Assembly (NCBI GenBank): GCA_036971475.1
Contig: JBAIZL010000002.1
Location: 172,625,024 to 172,689,023, forward strand
DNA from: Prosapia bicincta
Taxonomy: Eukaryota > Arthropoda > Insecta > Hemiptera > Cercopidae
Reading direction: 5' to 3'
DNA: 64,000 nucleotides
The translations under genes and the position numbers were made by a program. The notes beneath the pieces were generated by a model. That model made no database searches and was not told the origin of the DNA. It worked only from the letters and a program-made list of their open reading frames with translations. Position 1 is the stretch's first letter. Every line of letters begins with the position of its first letter. Of the stretch, positions 45,901 through 58,700 are shown piece after piece.

Positions 45901-48900
45901 ATTCAATTTTTTCATGATTTTTAATACACAGAATATCTAAAAATGGTAAACGATTATTAGTTTCTAATTCATAAGTAAACTTAATGGAACTATGTATGCT
46001 AATAAGTTGGTTTACAAAAACATCAACATCATATTTACTGCTATCAAAGATCGCAAAAACATCGTCAACATATCTTAACCAAATCCTAGGAAAATAAGTA
46101 ATACTATTCTTCAAGTTTTCTTCAAATCTGCTCATAAAAAGCTCAGCAATGGAAGGAGACAAACTGTTACCCATAGCAGTTCCATCACATTGTTTATAAA
46201 ATTCATTATTAAATTTAAAGAAATTTTGGTACATACATATTTCAGTTAATTTGACATATTCGTTTATTTTAATAGGTTCGATGTTGTTTTCTTTTAAAAA
46301 ATCTTCAACAAACAATATAGTTTCTTTAACAGGAATGCTAGGAAACAACGAACTTACATCAAAAGATACCATAATATCAGTACTACTAAGTTTTATATTC
46401 TTAACCTTGTTGACAAATTCTATGTTGTTTTTAATAGGAAACATACCACGTTTTTCTTTTAAAGAAGTAAATTTATAGGCTAACCATTTTGATAAAAGGT
46501 AGGTTGGGGAATCAATCCCAGAAACTATAGGTCTCATTGCTTTCCCTTCCTTGTGGATTTTTGGAAGGCAATATAACCTAGGTATAACAGGGTTAGAAAT
46601 TTGAAATTTATAAATATCTTTCTTAGGAATGACTAAACTACAATTCTTAATAGTATCATTTGTGACTTGAACAAACTTATTTAGTGGATTTTTAACAATT
46701 TTCTGATAAGGCCCTTCTTCTAACATTTTAGTTACTCTATTGACATAATCGTTCTTATCTAAAACTACAATTGTATTACCCTTATCAGCTTTTAAATAAT
46801 AACAATCTTTGTTACAAAGACCTTTAACTAACTCAAAATTATTTTTAACATTAGCCTGTTTATTGGCCATACGAATATTATTTTCCATTTTAATTTTACA
46901 GGCGTTTCTTATGTAATTTTTATCTGACTCTTTTAAATTAGAAATACTACTTTCTATATTAGCTACTATATCAACTACAGTTTTGTTAGTGTAATTACAA
47001 TGTGCAAAATTTAACCCTTTACTTAATAAATTAATTTCATCTCTATTAAAAGTTTGGCTAGATTCATTACGAACTAGCGGACAGGTGGGGTTTTTATTAT
47101 TATTACCTATTTCATCCAAACTTAAATGTTTACTAATTGCTACAAATTTCTTATCCAGATTTTTTACCTTACAATCAATTTTATGCTTATTTATTACATA
47201 CATTTTTCTACAAAAATTATTCCAAACAATAGCGTCAATATCCTTTGCTAATTTGAGGTGTAAATTATACTTTTTCAATTCTAAATTAGCTAATTTACTA
47301 TAAAGATATTTAATTTCTAATTTTTACCATTTGAGTTTCGCAAATTCGATAACTCTCTTGGTACGTGAATTATTAAGATTAATGCGGAAACCGTTTATAA
47401 ATTTAGGAAAAACTTTAAAACGTTGACATTTTTTCAAAAAAGCAATATCTACTTGTAATGATCTTATTTTTAAACTTAACTTACTAAAAAGGTTTTGCTC
47501 AGTTGACCGGGAAGCCATGATAATACACAATATCAAGAGCACAGTGGTACAATATATTACAATAAAAATATTGAAAAGAACCCCAATACCACAAAAATAA
47601 TCAAAAATAACAAATAAAACAAGTTACTTAAGATTAAACCCTTATGTACATTTCGATGACCATGTCATCATCATCAGAGGGTCTTGTTACAAAACACAAT
47701 CTAGCACACAAGAAGTTACAAACTAGAATGATACCAGTCGTTCTCCGCGGTCGCTATATATAGGCGTGAGGTAAGCTCTCTCCGCCCTCGACCGACAAAT
47801 AACGATCGGCCATCAGGAACCAAATAGGTTAAGTCAAAAATTACATTATAATAATACATTTGTAATAAAAACTACAGCAGAGAGGTTGCTGACAAGCTGC
47901 ACTCTGGGGGGTTTGGTGTTCCTTGTGGCACCTCAGTGTAACAAATACTAATGACAACTCACTTCACTGCTACACACGCTTGTACACAAACACAGCATTA
48001 GCAACATAATCTTTATAAATAAAACACTACTGCCAAAAAGTATTTGTGTGAGATTTGTATCTAATATTCAAATGTCATTGTCGAATTGCAAAATTTCCAT
48101 ATAAGGGAATATTTAGTTTCTTGATTGGACCTCATTAGAAGGCAAAACCACCTAACTTGATCTTCTACTTGGTGTTTCACATGCCCCCTCTGTTCCTTTC
48201 AACTATTCACATCTGATTTTCACTTTAATTTTAGCAATACTATAAACTTTGAGTTTTTCCAACTTTAACTATTACACATAATTCTTTCATGGTTGTATTT
48301 TTCATATTCTTCAAGCACTTTAATTTCTCTAAGATAAGCATATTATGTTTGGAAGATATTATCAACTTAAGGAAAGAATAGAACTAAGCTAAAGAGTCAC
48401 ACAATATATTCACTCGATATTTACTGAAAACTTTTACATATAAAACTAGGAATAAAGACAAAATTTCTAAAGGGGAGAAAGAAGTACTCCCCCCCTTGTA
48501 ACTGTAAATATTGAACTTTGAACTAGAGTTAAAGTAACTCTGGTATATAACTGGTTATAACTATATGTATATATGTCACTATCTATATATGCTCAGTACA
48601 TTGAACATTGCATAGTGTCTTAGCTAAAAATAGCTTCGGAGTGATTAAGTTCGAAAAAGGAACTTCCCCAATTGTTTTTCAGAATTTCTGTCTCAAAATA
48701 GAGGTGAAAATATAGTTTGAAACATTCTTAGAATAGGTCAACTATGTATTAATGAATGTAAGTGAACTGTGTTTAATTCTGAGAAATAACTTGTATAATC
48801 ACTTGTCTATTGGTGCCGTTTCCTGGTACTTTATCTCAGCATAATTGAAACTGATTTGATAGATTTGTTTACCGCCACTCCTTATGCAGTTTTCGGTTTT

Positions 48901-51900
48901 GAAAATAATACTGCATAGGAAATAATTGCACTCTAAAATTTAAATCTGATCTTCATTTTATAAAGGGGACGGTTTAGGCAGTTCTAACTGTATCAATAAA
49001 ATACTACAAATGAGTTGATATAAATGTTTACCTTTAATATCTTCAATGACAGAATTGGATAAGTTCATTATTTGCTCAGACATATTTTTCAGATCACTGG
49101 CACCTTTTTCCTTTTTTGCAGATGCTTCCACAAGCTGTTTTCGCAGATTCCTTAAAAAATATTGTTAATTAGACACATTTTTATTCATTTTATATAATGG
49201 TGCTAAAATAAAAAACCCTTTTTTTATTTAAAAAAAAATTAATATTTTTTTATTGTTTTTGAAGAACAATAAAGATTTGGTATGCCAAGTGCTGTCCTCC
49301 CTTGTGGCAGTTGGCACGTTTGCTACACAACTAACCATTACATAAGCTTTTTTCTTGGAGTCGTGTTTATGTTAGTAACATGAGAAATACATAAAAACAA
49401 TCTTTAAAGCGGATTGTGTAATTGCCTCAGAATTACTTCACATACAACAACAAATACTACACACAAAACAAAGGCCTAACCATGGAATCCCCCATCTCAA
49501 GCACATTATCAGATATTCATACACAATCTAAAACAAAAATTTATCATAAACAACAACAAATACACCCACAAAATAATATATTTGTACAGATAGGTAGATG
49601 GCATCCTAATCCTATACAATGGCAACATAAGACAGATAAACACCTTCTACAATTACATAACCAAATTAGACAATAACATAAACTTCACACTAGAAACAGA
49701 ACAACATCAACTTTTTAGATCTAACAATAACAAAACAAAATAACAAACACATTCAAAATATACAGGAAGCCCACCACCACTGACAGAGTTATACACAACA
49801 CTTTCAATTACCCCACACAACACAAACATGGTGTCTTCTACTCCATGATACACAGATCTTCTACTCCATAATGCACAGACTAATCAACATACCCATGAAC
49901 AATAAAACACAGCCTATTATAAACATGGATACAAACACACCTTGATAAACGACATAATGGGCAAAAAAACAAAACCACAACAATAACTCATAAACACAAA
50001 AATACACAAGACTAACATATCAAGATAACACATCACAAAAAATATCTTCCTCATTCCGCAAATTTAAAGACAAAGTAGTATTCAAAACATCCAACACAAC
50101 TAAAAAACACTTACATAGTACAAAAACACGCCAGAATAGTCACAACAGGGCAGGAGTATACAAGATTACCTGCAACAACTGCCCCAGCTTTTACATAGGA
50201 CAAACAGGGAGAACCTGTTACCACAAGATACAAAGAACAAATAAAAAAGACAACCCAAATCAAATTTCACCATAAACATACAAAAAAACACTACACTCAC
50301 AGACCAATATACACTAATCTAAAACTCCTACACTACATAAAAAAATCAGCAAACTAAACACAACAGAAAACTATGAGATATACAAAAACCACAACAACTA
50401 TCCATAACACATTCTAAACAACATAACACTCAGAATCAAATACTATATTTGAACACATAATCAACAACTACGCTATGAATAATAATACACCACAGCCTCA
50501 CACCAACACCACACCAGAATGTTGCAACAATATAAAGCTTCAGTTTGCATATTAAGTAGGAACTTTTTACTAGGTGCCCTCAAAATAGAAATGTTTTTAT
50601 AGGTGTACTTGACCTTGACAAAGTATATACTGAGAAGAACGTCAGTTTGATCCAGAAGAGATCATGGCATTGTTGAGCAGTTCCAATGAGATGGAATACA
50701 TGCCTGAACTACAAGCTTATTGATTGAAAGGTGACAATAGAATCGCTGAAACCCTTAATGACAGCGCTTTTGGAATACAGAGATGTTTTTAAAAACCAAT
50801 CGAAAAAAAGGAAAAGTTACATTATTCTAAATAAAAGTATGGCAGTAGTTCCCAAAATAAAAATTAGCTCTACCAGTGCAAGGGACAATCCAATATGTTC
50901 CAGAGATGAAGCGTAATGGATATTTTTATTTTTTGTAGATGGCTATTACTACATTTGCACTTTAGTCATATACATCATAAACTGTATGAAGAAATACCTT
51001 TTCTGTTCAAATACAAAGGAGCATAATATTTCAACACTAATATATAAACATATTAAACATATAGTTCAACACTAATATTAAACATTTTAACTAGATAATT
51101 AGTGATTATGGTTGACAGAAAAATGTGTAACATACATGTTGTAACACTCTTAAAAATAAGGTGTTTCATATAAATTAATTTATATATTTAATTTTTATTT
51201 ATAATTATATCGTCCCAATATAAAAGAAAATTTTTGTTTTCTTGGTGCACATTGTGGAGCTAGCGTAGGTGGTGAGCGCTCCTAGCGGGCAAAATAGAAA
51301 AATATCGTACGAGTTAGTAACTTAGGGTAATAAGCACATCATGCCATGTGACGTAAACATGGTCTGATATCGCCTGATCCGAAGCACCAATCAAAAAATT
51401 CAAAATAATAAGTAAGGGTGAGAAATTCAGTTAGCGCGTCCTTGCAACGACCCCACTTCTCAAAAAGTCTTTGAACGAGACGGACGTGATGGCACTTTCA
51501 GACATAACCTAGAAATTAGTAAGCTTCCAATATTCAAAATTTAAGATGTCAAGGCCGGTCCCAAATTTTATTAACGCAGCTAAAGAAGAAGTCAGAAGTG
51601 ATTATTTATGTGTTTCAAATAAGTAAAAGTTTATATCATTTTTGTTTAAGAGCGCTGATTTGTAAGAGCGATGTGTTAAGTGTACAAAAGCCATGTGCAG
51701 TAATTAATGGTATATGTTAAAGTGTTTTACGAGTAATGTGCACAACCAGGTACGTTTTAGATAATAATAAGGAAAATGTATTTTATTGTTAACTAAGTTG
51801 AATTTTAATTGATAAACGGTTAACACATAAACGGTAGAAATTGTCCTTTGAATATTCATTTCTAAAAATTTAATTGGAAAACTTAAGTTACTACCTTCTT

Positions 51901-52649
51901 GATATATATAAATTTTAAAGGTTTATAAGTAATTAAAATGTATGGCATCATTAGCAGTAATTAAAAGTTAATTACGCGACACATTGGTGTCATTTGTTCT
52001 TTTGTAATTTGTCATTGATTAATAAATTGTATAACTTTGTATTTTAAAACATTCAATTCTTATTTCACAAGTAACCTAGTTCTACCTTCAAGATATGAAG
52101 AGCGTTACAGGCAGACAATAATTTGCCTGAGCCGTAACGTTAGAGCTAGAAGCCCTGGTAAGTAAAATTAATTAATTTGTTAATTAGTAATTAACACACA
52201 TTACAAATAAAGGTAATATTTACCCCAGTAAAAAGGGCTAGTCCGTTACAATGTTTATAAAGCTATTAACAATTCTACAGACAGTCGCAACTCTATTTAA
52301 TTACTACAAAATTAAAATTTCTTTGAACACATTCAAACTGGGCCTAACATTAGGTACATTAATTCTAACTCAAGCATAAATAAACAAGAATATTAAACAA
52401 TTTTAATTACTTCACAGAGTATCTTACATTTCCACAGCAGCACCTGCAATCGGTTGTGCTTGCCATAATCTGAGGACAGGAATCCCTTCATAAACAGGAA
52501 TAATAATAGTTTCTTGATGTCCAGCATCTATGATAAGGCCAGTACCCGTGCCTAATGTACATAAAGAAACCAAGTGGGACGGAACAAACAATATTGATGA
52601 TACCTAAACAAGAGAAAATTATTTATAGTGTTTTTCATTGTTTATAAAC

Positions 52650-52709
<60 letters not shown>

Positions 52710-55700
52710 TTTTTTAGACTAGGAGACTGACAGACTTACCTTGGTAAGAGTCCACTCTGTAGTCTTGAAATAGAAACATATAAAAGCACTTAAACAATGA
52801 TATATTTCAACCACACAGTGGTCTTTGTCAATCGAAGAGAAAACACAAAAAGAAATATGAGAGAATGAAATAATTGTAATCACAGATTGTGTAGAGTAGA
52901 AATCAGATGTCACAGATGCACAGATTAAATATATATATATTGTTTCCATGAACATATGAGTGATTATAGTTTATATATATAAGTCTGTCAGGGGAAAAGA
53001 GATAAGGCTATTTGCAAAAAAAAAAAAAAAAAAAAAAAAATGAATGGATTTATCTGATGTTGAGGTTAGGGTAGTCTCTGGACTTGGTATACCACTGGTA
53101 TTATAGTTCCCATCTTCTCAGTTCTGAGGGATTGCAATCAGGGGGGAGTGATTTAATTATTTTTGTGGTATAGCAGTCATCAAAAGTTGTGATGTTGTGA
53201 CTCGCAGCATGTTGAGCTGTTGGCCTATCCATATTCATAATTTTAACATCATGTCTGTGGCCATTCATTCTGATATTCAGACCATCTATGGTCAGGCCTA
53301 TGTACTGGACCTAACAAAAATAATAATAAAAACAGTCCCGATATAAGAAATAACCCTTCACCAAAAACAGTTGCCGTGTACAATATTTCCAACCACACTC
53401 TCTCGGAACATGAACTACAAGTAATTTCTAAAGCCCTGTCATTCACACCAGCTAAGGAAATAGACAAATTCAAGTTAGGAAAAGATGTTTTCAGCTTTGC
53501 CAGAAAACTTAGGACAAAAAATTATATAGCTCAGACACCAACTTTCAAAACGGATACAAACATAGACGTATGTCTTGCAAAATTCAAACCACCCTCCAAC
53601 TGGGATCCACCACCACTACCACCTGATCACCCCATTGAACTTTACATCAACTTTATCATGCAAAGCATCACCGATATAAATTTCATTAAAAATTTGAAGA
53701 CTAAACCTAACCTTACCAAATTAGAAAAAGCGGCAATATTTTCGTTAAAAAACAATAAAGATATTATGATTCTTCCAGCAGATAAAGGTTCAACCACTGT
53801 CATTATGAATAAAGAAGACTACATCAAAGAAGCAAATAAGCAACTGTCAGACATCACAACATACAAAATACTTACAGATAACCCTACTACAGAATTCAAT
53901 AATTTACTCTCTCGGACCTACTCAAATATACAGCTCCTGAACAAAATATTTCGGAAACATCTCTAAAATTATTATATAATAAAAACCCCTCTACCCCTCA
54001 ATTCTATATATTACCAAAGATCCACAAAAACATAATCCCTCCACCTGGTAGACCAATAATTGCTGGCTGCAATTCAGTAACGGAAAGAATTTCAGCTTTC
54101 CTCGACTCACACCTTCAACGCTTAGTAAAGAACCTTCCATCACATACCCAGGACACCAATCATTTCATAGATCGACTTTCGCATATATCTGTACCTCTAC
54201 CCCCGGTAACTATTTTGGTCACCATAGATGTCACCTCTCTCTATACCAACATCCCTCATGCACACGGCCTATCTGGAATAGAGAATTTTCTAAACAAACG
54301 CCCAGGCAAGCCTTCTCCCACTACACCTTTTCTTGTGAACCTGACCAGGTTCATCCTCGAGAAGAACAACTTTCAGTTTGAGGGAAGGAACTACCTTCAA
54401 ATAAAGGGAACAGCAATGGGCACTAGAATGGCACCATCGTATGCAAATCTGCACATGGAATTGTTGGAAGAAAGTTTTCTAAAGACACAAACACACCAGC
54501 CATTATGTTGGTATAGATATATAGATGACATCTTCCTAATTTGGACACAGGGTGCTTCAACACTTGAAGCATTTTAAGACAGCCTGACACAATTCTCCAC
54601 GCTTCAATTTACCTGGGAGAAATCTACATCAGCCATCACCTTTTTGGATGTAGAGGTAACACTCCAGAATGGAAATATCAACACAGGAATTCACATCAAA
54701 CCGACAAACCACCTACAATATTTCCATTTCGACAGCAACCACCCAATAAACATAAAACGATCCGTTCCATACAGTCAAGCAATCAGGGGCAAGAGAATCT
54801 GTTCGAATGATAGGGAATTGGAAGATTTTAATAGAAAGATAACAACAGCCTTCCAGAGAAGAGGATACCCAAAAAGACTCATTGAAAACCAAATTCATTC
54901 AGCACAATCCTCGGTTCACCATAAACCACAAACAGAACAAAATAAACTGTCTTTAATAACAGACTACCATCCTGGTCTACATAAACTCAACAAGATATTG
55001 AGAGATGGCTTCAAAATTCTTCAAGCTTCCGTCCACACCAAAAATCTTTTCACCGATCCACCGCAAATTTGGTACAAGCAACCTCCCAACTTGAAAAACA
55101 TCCTAGTACATCCTAAACTACCAGACCCTGATGCAGAGAAACCACACAAACTTCCTCATGGCTCCTTCCCATGCAATAGACCTAGATGCAAGATGTGTCC
55201 AATACACCCCTCAGCAAATAGTTTCAACAGCCAAACAACAAAAATGGTCTTCAAAATACAGGGTCATCATAATTGCACATCAAAAAATGTCATATACCTG
55301 CTACAATGTAAACTTTGCTCAGCACAGTACATAGGCCTGACCACGGATGGTCTGAATATCAGAATGAATGGCCACAGACATAATGTTAAAATTATGAATA
55401 TGGATAGGCCAACAGCTCAACATGCTGCGAGTTACAACATCACAACTTTTGATGACTGCTATACCACAAAAATAATTAAATCACTACCCCCTGATTGCAA
55501 TCCCTCAGAACTGAGAAGATGGGAACTATCATACCAGTGGTATACCAAGTCCAGAGAATCCCCTAACCTCAACATCAGATAAATCCATTCATATAATTTT
55601 TTTTGTTTTCTCCCTAATAGCCTCAGACGTCTCCAATTTCTTTTCCCCTGACAGACTTATATAAACTATAATTACTTATATGGTCATGGAAACAGTATAT

Positions 55701-58700
55701 ATATCTTTAATATGTGCATCTGTGACATCTGATTTCTACTCTACACAATCTGTGATTACAATTTATAATTATTTTATTTCTCCCATATTTCTTTCTGTGT
55801 TTTCTCTTTGATTGACAAAGACCACTGTGTGGTTGAAATATATCATTGTTTAAGTGCTTTTATGTGTTTCTTTCTCAAGACTACAGTGTGGACTCTTACC
55901 AAGGTAAGTCTGTCAGTCTCCTAGTCCAAAAAATGTAAATATATATATATATATATACAGTAAACTCCCGATTATCTGTGGAATAGGGTAGCCTGGCAAC
56001 GCCGGATAACCCGCTATGAACAAAGAATACGCAAAACGATCGATAATCGATTATTATACCATAAGTTGCACAAATAATGACCCCGGTTAATGCAATTCAC
56101 AAAAAATCTTCAGTGGACAAAATAAATACAGAAAATAATTTAAAATGTCGATGTATTTGATGGATTATAACATGTACATTTATATGTCTAACTATTTACA
56201 ATACGTACATAAGTATATGTCAAAAGTTAGTATGTATGTACATATGTAATTTCCTTTACACATAATACTTTCACTTTTTAACAAAAAAATTTGTCACTTT
56301 CGTCTGTTTTTTTGTGAGCATTGATTTAGCTTTAATGTGCGATCTAAGTTCCTTGAGAACCATTTTGTCGCACAGTGAAGAATCGTCTTGCTCTAATTAT
56401 TGTGTCCGCTGTTTTCATCTCAAAAATTTTATTTCTTCCATATACAGGTTTATTTGGGACATTAAAACAGTGTATTAGACAGTAAAATGTTGTTTTATTT
56501 ATCAGTTTACAATAAAAAAAGGAAATTTACATAAAATATCAACTAATACAAATGATAAAATACTGCATGACAAAAAATAAAATTCAATAAAAAAGACAGA
56601 GAAATAAAAATAACGCATAAAAATTCAAACTACCTACTACTTATTTAAGTATAATAACCACTCAACGTTCAACTCCGAATGTTTGTTTCTACTTGTGTCA
56701 CAAAGCCATAAAGATCGATAATGTATATGACAGACATGGATAATGCGTATGTCACGTCCTAGACTATTTATAGCCGAGATTAGCTGACATTTGTTTACAA
56801 TCTTATGATACACATTAGGTTTTCGGGCGTCCAAGCATTTTGTAATTGTCTCTTATAGTCTGTTCCCAACTCGAGTTGGTTCATTGAGTCTAACAGGACA
56901 GTTATCGTTTATCTTTGCGTTATTTGAGATAGCTTAGTTTATTTTTATGATCGTTGTTTTTACCGGATATTGTGCCGCGTTGAGTGGTTAAAAAAAAACA
57001 TTAATGAATCTGATTGGAATAAAAATAGGATATTTGTAAAACAATGGCAGACTCCGGATAATCCGCAAACCGGTTAATCCGCCCACGGAGTTTACTGTAT
57101 TAAAAATATTTCAAAAACTAGAATAGTTTTATTGCATTTATTATTCTAAGCTTTTTGCTGATAAAACAGTACCAGTATCTTCAGGAAAATAATTATCTAA
57201 CTATAATTTGGTTAGATAATGATTTTCCTGAAGATGCTGGCACTGTTTTATCGGCGAAAAGCTTATAATAATAAATGCTATAAAGGTATTCTTGTTTTTG
57301 AAATATTTTAAATTTATTAACTATATTACAAGAAAACATATCATCATATTTAAATTATATATATATATATATATATATATACACCAGGGGGGTCTAAAAA
57401 ATAAGTTTCCCACGTGTCTGTCACTAAGCGTGAGTGACAGAGCATCTTTCTGAGAGTGGGGACTTTTAGTTTGGGTTTAGTGGTACCAATTCCCGCTGCG
57501 TGCTTGACTGTACGCCGTTTGACCTTGAGTCATGGGCCATTCGACATGGAGACTCCACTGCGATCTGCCGCCAGTTGTGAAGTGCGGAGTGTTATTCGGT
57601 TTTTGACTGGAAAAAGTGAATCTGCCGTTGAAATTCATCGTCGGTTATGTGAGGTGTATGGTGAACAGCTTGACCAAGATGGCGTCATTTCTGTGGTGCG
57701 AGACGTTATTGATGCTGACCAGCGATTGACACATGAAGAAATTATGGATCAGCTTCCACCAAACATTGAAATTTGCCACGCATCTCTTCACAACATCATC
57801 ACTAAAGAGCTTCAGCTGTCGAAAGTGTGTGCAAGGTGGGTTCCTCGTTTACTGTCTGACGGCCATAAGTAACAACGTGTGGCAGCTGCACAATCTTTCT
57901 TGCAATCTTTTACGGACAAAGGTGATGATCTGTTTTCAAGAATAGTCACTGGTGATGAAACATTCACTTTTTGCAGTCAAAAAACGAATAACACTGCGCA
58001 CTTCACAACTGGCGGGAATCGGTACCACTACACCCAAAACTAAAAGTCCCCGCTCTCGGAAAGATGCTCCGTCACTGACGCTTGGCGACACACATGTGGG
58101 AAACTTATTTTTTGGACCCCCCCTCATGTATATATATATATATATATTTATTTATAAAATAGCTATTTTGGGAAATAATTCCATTCCAGCATCTCAAAAA
58201 GGAAAACATTTTTCTTACCCTTCCAGAAGGCGCATCAATTTTTAAATACCTTTGGGCGCACATCTAGATTACTTCAAATTATTGAATAACACAATAAATT
58301 TACTTTTTTACATGATTTATTACTTTAAAAATATATTAAATTGAATAAAAACAAGAAAATACTTAATTATTATAGGTATAGAAATTTGACACATTTTCGT
58401 ATAATAATGGTAAAGTATGTGTAATAACTTTTTAATTATTCTATTTTAATGTGTAATATAGAGAAATAAAAAAATAATTTATTATTGGTTATAAAGTTCA
58501 CCACTAAATCATGTACTAAGTACGGTATAAAGGCATCCACACATTTTATTTAAATAGATAGAGAAATTAAATCTTGATGCATTTTAAAATAATAATGTTG
58601 AAAACTGTTATATAGTTGGACCAAAAAATATAAAGTTATTAAAAATAATTATTTGATACTTGACTTTTTACTGAAAACTCATTTTCATTCATTTTGGCAA

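Larger units (their letters stand above)
44751..47876 (-). mobile_element. near-intact Penelope-like element PLE-B with two pLTRs
   Basis: Direct repeats (pLTRs) at 44751-45111 and 47523-47876 differ by a 7-bp deletion and only a few substitutions, which implies a young insertion. An exact 11-bp target duplication flanks the element. It codes on the - strand for one long protein interrupted by a single stop. Each pLTR holds a TATATATA box and a hammerhead motif. It lies in the ACTR10 intron 43557-49031, sense to the gene. Confidence 0.92.
47523..47876 (-). repeat. 5' pLTR of PLE-B
   Basis: Direct repeat of 44751-45111. In coding orientation it holds the TATA box, the likely start region and the hammerhead, and ends 5 bp before the ATG. 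The copy lacks 7 bp in the CTCCGCCCCC region relative to the other pLTR. Confidence 0.9.

Noticed and set aside
46251..46478. + strand frames within PLE-B (also 47085-47303)
   Set aside because: Antisense to the clear RT-GIY-YIG gene.
50731..50916. 61-codon frame rich in Lys/Ser
   Set aside because: No family recognised and no splice context; possible transposon debris.
57221..57275. Active hammerhead in the 57-kb fold-back
   Set aside because: Box and GAAA are present, but stem I does not pair and stem II relies on G-U pairs; kept only as a decayed motif.
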